A DNA stretch of 64,000 nucleotides. It comes from Mobiluncus massiliensis. GTDB lineage: Bacteria; Actinomycetota; Actinomycetes; Actinomycetales; Actinomycetaceae. How positions within the stretch are numbered: the stretch's first letter is position 1; each line of letters starts with the position of its first letter. Below are positions 1-8,391 of this stretch, one piece after another. The stretch lies in assembly GCF_949769255.1 (NCBI RefSeq), contig NZ_OX458329.1, forward strand, positions 496,001 through 560,000, given 5' to 3'. Below the pieces are notes generated by a model that saw only the letters and a program-made list of their open reading frames with translations, had not been told where the DNA came from and made no database searches. Made by a program: the position numbers and the translations under genes.

Positions 1-45
1 GTAATTTTCCGGAACAGAACTATTCCCCTATATACATTTATGGAG

Positions 46-57
46 TATAATTTGCTT
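46..57 (+). promoter_or_regulatory. Leaderless -10 promoter of the XRE-MNT-HEPN gene
   Basis: A perfect TATAAT lies at 46-51, followed by 6 bases and then ATG at 58. Transcription would start on the A of that ATG, so this in-frame ATG is preferred to the one at 40. No clear -35 box is seen. Confidence 0.6.
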
Positions 58-1035
58 ATGGAAGAACGTTTGATGGCGCTCCATGATTTGCGACCCGGCG
101 CATTTTTGCGTCTGCGGCGCGGCGTGCTGGGGTTGACCCAGGCGGAACTGGCAGCGATGACTGGAGTTCCCCAGTCTCACATCAGTGCTTTTGAAAACCA
201 CAAGCGGCGCATCTCTGAAGCTGAGGAGACCTCCTTGGCAAAGGCATTGAGTGTACCGGCGCACACTTTGATGAGTATGAAGCGTCACGTGGTGCGCGGG
301 ATCTTTTCGCGGCACGGGTACGATGATATTTTCCTGTTTGGTCCGGTCTCGACCGGTCAGGACGACGCATTTACGCCGATAGATTTCCTGATCAGCACCA
401 CAACTCCCCTGGGGATGCTGGATTTGATTGACCTGCAAAATGAGCTTGAAAATGTCTTAAGCGTCACTGTCTACGTGTCGGTTGATGCAGGTTGGGGTAA
501 CGAAAAAGTCGATCGAATCCCGCGAGAAGTCACCTGTGACGGCCAATTGCCGGATAAACCTCTACTGGTAGATTTATACCGATCAGGGGATGTTTTTTCT
601 CCGCGTGAGATTGACCAGTATCCGTTTTTCCAAAAATGGGGCTTTCCCAAGTCTTTCTTCCCTTACGATGTGTCCGCCGCCAGGTGGCGCGTGGAGGACA
701 TGGGGCGCGTCGTGGACGTGGGTATGAGCATCGCTTCCGGTGGGCAACAGGCATTTTTAGAGAAAACTCCGGCGGGAATCCAATCTCGCTTCGCGGCGTA
801 TCATGCCATTTCTGTGTTAGTTGAGTCGGCAGAGAAAATTCATTCTGAGGTTAAGGAAGCGAACCCACAGATTCCCTGGGCGGCTCTGCATGGATTGCGC
901 CAGAGGCTGGTACAGGGCGCAGATCAGATTGGCCCAAACGTGTCTTGGTACTCTCTACATCAGGTTTTCCCTCAGTTGCGCGATGCTCTGAGTTCGATTA
1001 CTTTCCCTGACAGCGGCACAGAGGCGACGGCGTAA
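58..1035 (+). CDS. XRE-family regulator fused to degenerate MNT nucleotidyltransferase and HEPN (DUF86-like) domains
   Basis: A 325-residue protein in three parts. Residues ~17-70 are an XRE helix-turn-helix (LTQAELAAMTGVPQSHIS). Residues ~80-150 read like a minimal nucleotidyltransferase: FLFGPVSTG stands where the family has FGSxARG, and TPID where it has SDxD, so the metal-binding and phosphate-binding residues are mostly lost. Residues ~205-320 match the helical DUF86/HepT layout, ending IPWAALHGLRQRLVQG, where the usual RNxxxH is RQRLVQ, so the catalytic His is missing. MNT and HEPN normally form a two-gene antitoxin/toxin pair; here both appear inactive and fused to a DNA-binding domain. 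The stop (TAA) touches the GTG of the ABC exporter gene, so it probably regulates that exporter. The HTH call is firm; the other two domains are inferred by eye. Confidence 0.8.
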   Translation: MEERLMALHDLRPGAFLRLRRGVLGLTQAELAAMTGVPQSHISAFENHKRRISEAEETSLAKALSVPAHTLMSMKRHVVRGIFSRHGYDDIFLFGPVSTGQDDAFTPIDFLISTTTPLGMLDLIDLQNELENVLSVTVYVSVDAGWGNEKVDRIPREVTCDGQLPDKPLLVDLYRSGDVFSPREIDQYPFFQKWGFPKSFFPYDVSAARWRVEDMGRVVDVGMSIASGGQQAFLEKTPAGIQSRFAAYHAISVLVESAEKIHSEVKEANPQIPWAALHGLRQRLVQGADQIGPNVSWYSLHQVFPQLRDALSSITFPDSGTEATA

Positions 1036-3036
1036 GTGGAAGATAATGCCCGCGCGCGCGAGTTTTTACAGCGGCGCGCTGCCGAAGAACACGTCGCGCT
1101 GCCGCCCCTGCTGAGGACCCCGCGCACTTGGCGCTGGCCGCTGCGCAGCCCCCAGGGTGAACCTGCCGTTTATCCTGCTAACCCCCACCGCTATGCCCGA
1201 AAACTCGTTGGTTCTATGTTTGGTGTGCTCGCGCTCGGTTCCCTGGTGACGGGGCTAAACTACGTAGTTTCGGTCAGCGTACCCTGGGCGCTAGGAATGG
1301 TGCTGGACGCGGGGTTGGAACACGGTTTTACCAGGGAACTCTGGATTCGGTTGGCGGTTCTGGCCCTGGTTATCCTGGGTGTGGCGCTGACCCAAATGGC
1401 GGGACAGCTCACTGAGATTGCAGTCCAGATGAACGCGGTGGCAACTCCCGCGCGGGTGGCCGGTCAAAAGTTGGCTCTCGATGGGCGCGCTGTGAACCGG
1501 GAACTGGAATCCGGTGATGTGGTTACCTCGATGCTCACAGACGTGGACCGGATTGGCCAGGCGGCGCTGTGGATTCCCGAAATGGTGGGGGCTGTGCTCT
1601 CTACCGTGATGATTCTGGTCATCATGTTTCGCACTTCACCGCCTCTGGCCTGGACGGTGCTGATTGGGTTGCCCATCGTCACGCTGCTGATAGGACTGTT
1701 AGGCAAACCGCTGCAGCGCCGGCAAACCGAGAACCGGGAAGAACAGGGCAAGCTCACGGAAATCTCGGCTGACGCGGTGGCGGGGCTGCGGGTCCTGCGC
1801 GGTATCGGCGGTGAGGACGTGTTCGGGCTTCACTATCAGCAGCAATCGGCTCGCGTGCGTGACGCGGGGATTCGAGTGGCCCTGCCCGCGGCGCTGCTGG
1901 GCGTGCTGCGTTCAGTGATACCGATGCTGTTCACCGCCCTGGTGGTGGGCATCGGGGCGATACTGTATTTTCACGATGAACTGTCAGTCGGCAGTTTGGT
2001 CGCGTTCTTTGGATTTTCACAGTTCTTGCGAAACCCCATCGTGGTCGCCACCCGGTCACTGGAAGAATTCACCAGAGCTTGGGTCGGGGTTCGCAAACTC
2101 GCGCGTATTCAAGGCGTAACCTCCCTGGTGGACGAGGATTTAGCGACGGTTTCCGCGGACGTGCCGCGCCAAAATGCCTCATCGCCAGCACAGTGGCGGG
2201 AAACGGATTTTGCTCAGGCCCAGCTCACCGACACGGTCAGTGAGGTAACGGTGAAACCGGGCTTGATTACCGGCCTGGTCTGCGCCAATCCTGACGCCAG
2301 CGCCGCGATAGCCCGGCGCCTGGCACGCCAAGAGGACAGCGCGCAACCGACCCTTCTGATTGATGGAACTGACGCGAGGACGCTACTCCTCGGCCTAGTG
2401 CGCCGCGCCATCATCCTTTCAGACACCGACCCGCAGCTTTTTGCCGGAACCTTGCGAGACCAGGTGCGCGGGGCCAATTCGCCGGCGCCACGCGACCGAG
2501 GGGTGCGCGAACTGGTGTGGCGCGATGTCATCGAGAACGCGACCCGACAGGAGGACTCGCTCATTGTTCCCGAAGTTGATGAGCGCGATTCGCAATGGTT
2601 GGCCGCGCTGCACGTGGCGGATGCCGATGATGTGGTGGAATCCGTCAATGGCGGCCTGGACGGGGCGGTGGCGGAAAAAGGGCGCACTCTCTCTGGCGGT
2701 CAGCGCCAGCGTGTCGCCCTAGCTCGCGCGGTAGCCGCCAATCCGGCGGTGCTGGTCACTATTGAGCCGACTTCCGCGGTAGATTCGCACACGGAATCGC
2801 GGGTGGCCCAGCGTTTGGCGCAAGCGCGGCACGGGAAAACCACCGTCATCGTCTCGGCATCAGTGCTGGTGTTGGAACATTGTGATGAAGTCATTGTGCT
2901 CGACGATGGGGGCCGGGAAATCGTCCGCGGTTCGCACCGGGAGCTTCGAGAAAAAGCTCGGTCGGGGGACCCCGCGGCCACGCCGTACCTGACTATCATC
3001 AACCGCTCGGTGCAAAGCGGGGGTGAACCGTCATGA
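1036..3036 (+). CDS. ABC exporter half-transporter with degenerate nucleotide-binding domain
   Basis: A 666-residue membrane-fused ABC protein: six hydrophobic segments (residues ~55-350), then a nucleotide-binding domain. The domain keeps a perfect signature (LSGGQRQR, ~residue 552) but has lost Walker A (GLVCANPDASAAIARRL, ~413). The Q-loop Gln is absent (IILSDTDPQLF), the Walker B Asp is replaced (VLVTIEPTSAVD) and the H-loop His is missing (VIVSASV). It can hardly bind ATP through its own Walker site but can supply a signature motif to its partner, encoded by the next gene, whose ATG overlaps this stop (ATGA). Together they make a heterodimeric exporter with one working and one decayed site. 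GTG start directly after the upstream TAA. Substrate unknown. Confidence 0.9.
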   Translation: MEDNARAREFLQRRAAEEHVALPPLLRTPRTWRWPLRSPQGEPAVYPANPHRYARKLVGSMFGVLALGSLVTGLNYVVSVSVPWALGMVLDAGLEHGFTRELWIRLAVLALVILGVALTQMAGQLTEIAVQMNAVATPARVAGQKLALDGRAVNRELESGDVVTSMLTDVDRIGQAALWIPEMVGAVLSTVMILVIMFRTSPPLAWTVLIGLPIVTLLIGLLGKPLQRRQTENREEQGKLTEISADAVAGLRVLRGIGGEDVFGLHYQQQSARVRDAGIRVALPAALLGVLRSVIPMLFTALVVGIGAILYFHDELSVGSLVAFFGFSQFLRNPIVVATRSLEEFTRAWVGVRKLARIQGVTSLVDEDLATVSADVPRQNASSPAQWRETDFAQAQLTDTVSEVTVKPGLITGLVCANPDASAAIARRLARQEDSAQPTLLIDGTDARTLLLGLVRRAIILSDTDPQLFAGTLRDQVRGANSPAPRDRGVRELVWRDVIENATRQEDSLIVPEVDERDSQWLAALHVADADDVVESVNGGLDGAVAEKGRTLSGGQRQRVALARAVAANPAVLVTIEPTSAVDSHTESRVAQRLAQARHGKTTVIVSASVLVLEHCDEVIVLDDGGREIVRGSHRELREKARSGDPAATPYLTIINRSVQSGGEPS

Positions 3037-4838
3037 AACTGCCTTTGGCCAGCGGAAAACTGGTGATGCGAGGGGTCAAAAACCTGATTCACGACTATCG
3101 CGGGGCGATTGGGTCAGTGGTGGGGCTGCAGCTGGTGTCGTCCCTGGCGGGAGTGACCCTCCCGTGGCTGCTGGGACGTGTGATTGACCGTATTCAAGCC
3201 GGGGCGGCCAGCCGTGACTGGGTCGGTCAGCAGATGGTGATTGCCCTGGTAGTGGTCGCGGTGGCGGCGATATTTTCGTTTCTGGCGGAATATCGTGCCC
3301 GGGTGATGGGCGAGCGGATTTTTGCTCACCTGCGTGACGGCTTGGTCGACTCTGTCATTCACCTGCCTCTGTCGACCGTGGAAAGCGCGGGCACCGGGGA
3401 CTTGGTGGGACGCACCACGCGAGACATTGAACGCCTGCAATTCATGATTCGCCAGGGAATCGCGGCGATTCTGATGATCACCACAACGTTGGTGGTGACG
3501 TTCGTGGCGGCGTTTCTGACCTCCCCGCTATTGGCATTCGTGCTGCTCATCGGACCGCTGGGGGTGTGGCCGCTGATGGCGTGGTATCTACCGCGGACCG
3601 TTCCCGCCTATCGGTCTTCAGCTCGGTCCTGGGCGGATTTGTCCGGTTCGGTTGCGGAAACTCTGGATCAGGCGGACACGGTTGACGCTCTGGGGCTGTC
3701 ACGGAAACGGATTGCTCAGCTCGATGTCATCATTCGCGAAATCTGGCGTCAGGAACGCTACAGTGCCTGGATGCGTTCCTGGTTGTTCATGGGTATTGTG
3801 TGCGCCACGCTGTCTCCCTTGGTAGTTATTGTGTTGTTGGGAGCCTGGCTGGTGCCCAGCGGAGTCTTGACTATCGGGGCCGTTTCTACGATTGCGCTCT
3901 ATGCCTATCAAGTGCGCGGGCCGGTGTGGGAAGCGACTTTCTGGGTAGATGTTTCCATGGAGGCTTACACTTCGCTGGCACGGATTTTTGGTGTCGCACA
4001 AGTCGAGCCGGACCGGGAAGCCAGTGCCCACGCGCCCGCCGGTACGCCCGCGATAGTGGCTCGGGACGTTTGCTACGCCTATCATTCGGGGCAAAATGTG
4101 CTGCACGAGGTGTCTCTGGAACTTCGCGGGGGCGAAACGTTGGCGATTGTCGGTCCTTCGGGGGCCGGTAAGTCAACTTTTGGGCGAATGCTGGCCGGTA
4201 TTCACCCGCCCACCAGCGGGTCCGTGACGGTCGGGGGAGTGCGGCTGGTGGACTTGCCCGAAAGCGAACTGCACCAGCAAGTCGCTTTGGTCACGCAAGA
4301 ACAGCACGTGTTCACCGGCACGATTGCCTCCAACCTGCGTCTGGCGCGGCCCGACGCGAGTGATGAGGAACTGTGGGCGGTGCTCGACGCGGTGGGAGTG
4401 GACTGGGTTCGCGGCTTGGGACGAACCGAGGCCCAGACCTCTACCGCACCATCCGGTCCGGAAGGGCAATCCCCGGCAGAAACGGAAAAAACCGGGCTGT
4501 ATGCGGAAGTCGGCGGCGCTGGAAGGAAGTTGAACCCGGCGCAGGTCCAGCAGCTTGCCTTGGCGCGAATCGTACTGTTGAACCCCCACACGTTGGTGCT
4601 GGACGAAGCAACTTCCCTGATGGATCCCTCTGCGGCCCGGTCGCTGGAACAATCGTTGTCGCGAGTGCTGGCAGGACGTAGCGTCATCGCCATCGCCCAC
4701 CGGCTCTATACCGCCCACGATGCTGACCGAGTGGCAGTCATGATGGACGGGAGAATCGTGGAATTGGGCACGCACGATGAACTCGTGGCGGCCGGGGGCG
4801 AATATGCTTCGCTGTGGGAGTCTTGGCAGCAAGACTAG
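3033..4838 (+). CDS. ABC exporter half-transporter, catalytic partner
   Basis: A 601-residue ABC exporter subunit: six-helix membrane domain (residues ~20-320), then a nucleotide-binding domain. Walker A (GPSGAGKST, ~373), the Q-loop (LVTQEQHVF), Walker B with catalytic Glu (LVLDEATS, ~521) and the H-loop His (IAIAHRL) are all intact. The signature motif is decayed to LNPAQ. This is the exact complement of the upstream subunit: its Walker A pairs with the partner's LSGGQ to make the active site, while its LNPAQ faces the partner's broken Walker A. A Ser/Pro/Glu-rich insert (residues ~468-490) precedes the signature. Overlaps the upstream stop by four bases, so the two are translationally coupled. 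Substrate unknown; peptide, lipid or drug export are all possible. Confidence 0.92.
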   Translation: MKLPLASGKLVMRGVKNLIHDYRGAIGSVVGLQLVSSLAGVTLPWLLGRVIDRIQAGAASRDWVGQQMVIALVVVAVAAIFSFLAEYRARVMGERIFAHLRDGLVDSVIHLPLSTVESAGTGDLVGRTTRDIERLQFMIRQGIAAILMITTTLVVTFVAAFLTSPLLAFVLLIGPLGVWPLMAWYLPRTVPAYRSSARSWADLSGSVAETLDQADTVDALGLSRKRIAQLDVIIREIWRQERYSAWMRSWLFMGIVCATLSPLVVIVLLGAWLVPSGVLTIGAVSTIALYAYQVRGPVWEATFWVDVSMEAYTSLARIFGVAQVEPDREASAHAPAGTPAIVARDVCYAYHSGQNVLHEVSLELRGGETLAIVGPSGAGKSTFGRMLAGIHPPTSGSVTVGGVRLVDLPESELHQQVALVTQEQHVFTGTIASNLRLARPDASDEELWAVLDAVGVDWVRGLGRTEAQTSTAPSGPEGQSPAETEKTGLYAEVGGAGRKLNPAQVQQLALARIVLLNPHTLVLDEATSLMDPSAARSLEQSLSRVLAGRSVIAIAHRLYTAHDADRVAVMMDGRIVELGTHDELVAAGGEYASLWESWQQD

Positions 4839-4847
4839 AGGCCGAAA

Positions 4848-5573
4848 CTATCCCAGAAAACGGGTTTCGAGGCGTTCCTCAATGACTTCGCCATTATCTT
4901 TGGTGACGACCCAAGCCGACTTTCCCGGCACTTCGCTGACCGCTTCGGCCAGCTCGGTGCCGCGGTAAACCAAACCCACGTTGTTATCGGTGCAATAGGT
5001 TTTACCCAAGACACCCTCGGTGACCAAGCGATGCACCGTGGGGCGACGGCGCTTCTCGACGTCGTAATGTACGCCGTTGTCGTAGGGAATCAGGCCCAGA
5101 CCGTTGGTGACGGCGCGAAGTTCGGGCCCGAAAGAATCGGTGGTGCCGCCACGATGCCAACAGATAGAACCGGCTGAGACTCCGGCCAAGACAACGCCGG
5201 CTTCCCAAACGCGGCGGAAAAGCTGGTCTAGGCCGTGGACTCGCCACACTGCCAGCAGGTTTGCCACCGAACCTCCGTCAACCCACACGGCGTCTTGTTC
5301 CAGGAGGTAGCCTTCGATGTCCTCCACGTTGGGCATGACGAACAGTTGCAGCGGGTTTAGTTCCACCCCCGCCAGGCGGGCTGCTTCGTAACGCTGAGCT
5401 AGCCGGTAGTGCTGGTCGCCGGCCGCGGTATCCAGGTAGCCAAGTTTCGGTTTGGAACGGGTGGTGCCGGACAGTTCGAGGGAATATTTCACCAGGTGGT
5501 TGAACTCGGTAAAGATGCGTTCTCCGTTTTTATATCCGCCGGAGGTCGCCAAGATAGTTGGGGTTTTCGTCAT
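4848..5573 (-). CDS. pepE: Peptidase E (S51 family dipeptidase)
   Basis: A 241-residue cytoplasmic serine peptidase of the S51 family, which typically cleaves Asp-Xaa dipeptides. The nucleophile elbow GVSAGSICW is at residues 131-139 (probable nucleophile Ser133), preceded by the VDGGSVANLL loop that corresponds to the family's GGNT segment. Length is normal for the family. It ends 9 bases from the ABC exporter stop in convergent orientation. The start is supported by a leaderless-type -10 box 6 bases upstream. The family assignment is firm; substrate specificity is taken from the family, not seen. Confidence 0.88.
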   Translation of the reverse strand: MTKTPTILATSGGYKNGERIFTEFNHLVKYSLELSGTTRSKPKLGYLDTAAGDQHYRLAQRYEAARLAGVELNPLQLFVMPNVEDIEGYLLEQDAVWVDGGSVANLLAVWRVHGLDQLFRRVWEAGVVLAGVSAGSICWHRGGTTDSFGPELRAVTNGLGLIPYDNGVHYDVEKRRRPTVHRLVTEGVLGKTYCTDNNVGLVYRGTELAEAVSEVPGKSAWVVTKDNGEVIEERLETRFLG

Positions 5574-5579
5574 AAGACC

Positions 5580-5585
5580 ATCCTA
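5580..5585 (-). promoter_or_regulatory. Leaderless -10 promoter of pepE
   Basis: On the minus strand TAGGAT is followed by exactly 6 bases and then the ATG of pepE. TTCACC 16 bases further upstream is a plausible -35. Confidence 0.45.
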
Positions 5586-5769
5586 GTCGGGTGAGCCGGG
5601 TGGTGAATCATCCGCGGGGGCGGCGTGCGGTGTTTGTCCGTCGCCGCGGCCCTGTCTGGCATAGGATTAAGCCGGAAAGCAGAGGTAACAGAGGTGCTGG
5701 AACGTGGAACTCCCCGTTTATGTTGCCAGGATTATCGAAAATAACTTATACCGAAAATTGGGATAGAAA

Positions 5770-6201
5770 ATGAGTGATGACAGAAATTTGCATATAGCGG
5801 TCAACGTGGCCGGCACGGAGGTCGGCGGTGGCCTGGGGCGAGCCCGGACTATGGCGGTGGCAACCCTCAACGCCGCCGATGAAATTGTGGAGTGGCAGGA
5901 GTTCCCAGTCGGTTGGGACATCTTGCACGAGCAAGGGCCACACGGCAGTCTGCACGCTCAGATTGTGGGTTTTATGCGCGACCACAACATTGCGGCCGTG
6001 GTCAGCGGACATATGAGACCCCCGATGGTCAACACCATGATGAAACTCGGCGTTCTGCCGCTATCCGCGGCTGGCGAGGCGCGCAAGGCTGCCAAAGACG
6101 CCGCCAAACGGGTGCGCTCTGTTGATGACATTGCTACCCACGCCCCGGACGAAGACGGCCCCGGCGGGAATAAATGGATCCTTCCTGTGATTCCGTCTTA
6201 G
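5770..6201 (+). CDS. NifX/NifB-type dinitrogenase iron-molybdenum cofactor domain protein
   Basis: A 143-residue protein matching the small COG1433-type domain (NifX, NafY, C-terminal NifB): a start with IAVNVAGTEVGGGLGRAR, then a central GPHGSLHAQIVGFMRDHNI segment and AVVSGHMRPPMVNTMMKLG, which is the usual ligand-site region. In nitrogen fixers such domains carry iron-molybdenum cofactor; in non-fixing bacteria their role is unknown. No nif genes lie nearby. The gene stands alone, divergent from pepE across a 196-base gap that contains TTATAC about 20 bases upstream of the ATG. Confidence 0.8.
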   Translation: MSDDRNLHIAVNVAGTEVGGGLGRARTMAVATLNAADEIVEWQEFPVGWDILHEQGPHGSLHAQIVGFMRDHNIAAVVSGHMRPPMVNTMMKLGVLPLSAAGEARKAAKDAAKRVRSVDDIATHAPDEDGPGGNKWILPVIPS

Positions 6202-6244
6202 TGTTCAGGGATTTTGACAATTTCGATGATGAGGAAACAGGCAA

Positions 6245-6901
6245 GTGGAAACCGACAATAAAACAGACGTAGTGGACCTTATTCTAGAGCTACAGGCTAT
6301 CGGCCAGTCCGGAGAGTTCTACGGTCATGACGACTATGACCGGGATCGGGCAACCCGTACGCGTGAACTGGCAGCGGAACTCTTGGCGCGCCTGACGGGC
6401 AGTAATCCCGAACAGGCGCGGGACGTGTTGCTGGAGGACTACGGATACCGCACCCCGAAAGTTGATTCGCGTGCCGTTATTTTCGGTGACGGCTCGGGAC
6501 GTCCGGGTGCGGACGGAGACAAGATTCTGCTGGTGCATGAAGGCTTAGACGGACGCTGGTCCCTGCCGGGAGGCTGGATTGACGAGGGGCTAAGTGTGCG
6601 GGAAAACACCATCAAAGAGGCTTACGAGGAATCCGGGATGCAGGTGAAAACCGACAGATTGCTGGCGGTAATCGATAAGCGCAAACATAATCCCAGCAAA
6701 GGTATATTTCATGTTTACACCTTCTTTGTGGAATGCACCTTGCTGGGCGGGGACTTTACAGAGAACCTCGAAACCACCGAGATTGGCTGGTTTGGGCTCG
6801 ATGAGCTGCCGGAAATGTCTCTGGGTAAAACCACGCCCGAACAGGTCGCGATGTGCCTGAAAGCCCATCGCGACCCAAACTGGCAGGTCATTTTCGACTG
6901 A
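6245..6901 (+). CDS. Nudix hydrolase with N-terminal helical domain
   Basis: A 218-residue hydrolase that removes nucleoside diphosphate-linked groups. The Nudix box GGWIDEGLSVRENTIKEAYEE sits at residues ~118-140. The first box Glu is Leu and the Arg is Lys, substitutions that I recall as normal in the subfamily carrying an N-terminal helical (Nudix_N-type) domain, present here as residues 1-65. Members of that subfamily act on ADP-ribose or related nucleotide sugars, but the substrate cannot be read from the sequence. GTG start preceded by GAGGAAAC. It converges with pfkA. Confidence 0.9.
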   Translation: METDNKTDVVDLILELQAIGQSGEFYGHDDYDRDRATRTRELAAELLARLTGSNPEQARDVLLEDYGYRTPKVDSRAVIFGDGSGRPGADGDKILLVHEGLDGRWSLPGGWIDEGLSVRENTIKEAYEESGMQVKTDRLLAVIDKRKHNPSKGIFHVYTFFVECTLLGGDFTENLETTEIGWFGLDELPEMSLGKTTPEQVAMCLKAHRDPNWQVIFD

Positions 6902-6959
6902 GCCGCAGCCCAGCGCTCGCTGTCACCCCGCTACCGGGCCAAAGGCAATGCAGGTCGGA

Positions 6960-8084
6960 TTAATCCCCCAGCCCGACTTCCACGCCCCGCGCGGCTTTCA
7001 CCCATTCGTGGTCGGTAGGTACATATTTCACCTTGCCAGCGATGTCTGGCAAGGGGGCTAGTTCGGTTTCGCTGGCTCGTGTCGCCACCATAACCCCGGA
7101 AGCTCCGTCAGCGACTGCCGCAGCTCCCACGGCTCCCAGCCGGGTCGCCAGTAGGCGGTCGGCCGCCACCGGGGTGCCGCCGCGTTGGACATAGCCCAGA
7201 ATTGTTACGCGCGTCTCTAAACCGGTAGCGGCTTCGAGCTGACGAGCCAAGGTAAACGTGTGCTCACGGTGAGAATCAACTAGGTTAGCTTTGGAATTGC
7301 GGGCCATTTCCTTAGTTTCGGGGGAATCTGCGTCTTTAATGAGCTGATCCGCTACCCGCAGACGAGCGGCATATTCGGTGTCCATCGCGCCCTCGGCTAC
7401 CGCCACCACCGAGAAATGTTTACCGGCTTTCTTGCGGTGCTCAATAGTCTTGGTGATGCTCTCAATCGTGTAGGGGATTTCTGGAATCAAAATCACATCG
7501 GCACCCCCGGCGATACCAGACCCCAAAGTCAGCCAACCGGCCTTGTGACCCATAATTTCCACCAAAATAATGCGGTGGTGGCTGTGCGCGGTGGAGTGCA
7601 GTCGGTCAATCGCCTCAGTGGCGATTTCCAAAGCGGTAGCAAAGCCGAAAGAATCATCGGTGCCCCAGATGTCGTTGTCAATAGTCTTGGGCAAGTGCAC
7701 CACGTTCAGCCCCGCCTTTTGCAGGCGCAGGGCATTTTTAGCGGTTCCCCCACCGCCCAGTGTCACCAGGGCGTCCAATTTGTTCCGATCGTAAACCTTG
7801 GCAATTTCCGCGGTCATATCGCGTTCCTTACCGTCCAGGTTCAGACGATGCACCTTGTCTCGAGAGGTGCCCAGAATGGTGCCTCCCACGGTCAAAATGC
7901 CGGAAAGCGAGTCAGAATTCAACTCGATGTGTTTGTCCAGGGCTAAACCCCGAAACCCGTTTTGAAACCCGATGAGTTTCATTCCGTATTCGCCGATGGC
8001 GGTGCGTCCAAAACCCCGGATTGCCGCGTTTAAGCCGGGTGCGTCCCCGCCCGCGGTCAAAATCCCCACACGCTTGTTACCCAT
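6960..8084 (-). CDS. pfkA: 6-phosphofructokinase
   Basis: A 374-residue cytoplasmic phosphofructokinase that phosphorylates fructose 6-phosphate in glycolysis. GGDAPGLNAAIRG binds the phosphoryl donor, PKTIDNDI holds the catalytic Asp, and IMGHKAGWL and VQRGGTP are family motifs. The Lys in PKTIDND is characteristic of the PPi-using and actinobacterial mixed-substrate groups, whereas classic ATP enzymes have PGTIDND. The donor loop GGGGT replaces the usual GGDG/GGEG, so the phosphoryl donor cannot be decided by eye. The start at 8084 is chosen over the ATG at 8090 because AAAGGA is properly spaced (6 bases) only from 8084. No fructose bisphosphate pathway genes are adjacent. Confidence 0.95.
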   Translation of the reverse strand: MGNKRVGILTAGGDAPGLNAAIRGFGRTAIGEYGMKLIGFQNGFRGLALDKHIELNSDSLSGILTVGGTILGTSRDKVHRLNLDGKERDMTAEIAKVYDRNKLDALVTLGGGGTAKNALRLQKAGLNVVHLPKTIDNDIWGTDDSFGFATALEIATEAIDRLHSTAHSHHRIILVEIMGHKAGWLTLGSGIAGGADVILIPEIPYTIESITKTIEHRKKAGKHFSVVAVAEGAMDTEYAARLRVADQLIKDADSPETKEMARNSKANLVDSHREHTFTLARQLEAATGLETRVTILGYVQRGGTPVAADRLLATRLGAVGAAAVADGASGVMVATRASETELAPLPDIAGKVKYVPTDHEWVKAARGVEVGLGD

Positions 8085-8391
8085 CCTCATTCCTTTCTGT
8101 GCCTGTGCAGGCTTAGTTCGATTGGTATTTTCTCACGTTTCCGGCGACGCAAAAACCCCGCCCTTTCCGCGAAACCGTCTGGGGCACAGGTGTGAAAACA
8201 GAGACTGAGCCGGGAGGACTGCTGAATTTTAAAAATCGTGAGAAATCGGGCATAATGGAACGTTGTACTGGGCTTTGGTCGCCGCCCTCTCGTGGCCACG
8301 GCCCCGGATTTTGAGCAAAACAAGGCTTTAGTGTTTTCCCTACCTGGGGTTTTGTGCGCTCGCGACATGAATTACAAGGAGAGTCACAACA
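8085..8391. promoter_or_regulatory. Divergent promoter region pfkA / rpsP operon
   Basis: A 307-base gap between divergent genes. CATAAT at 8251-8256 is a good -10 candidate for rpsP, giving a leader of about 130 bases that ends in a strong ribosome-binding site, AAGGAGAG, at 8376-8383. No gene is seen in it. Confidence 0.4.
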
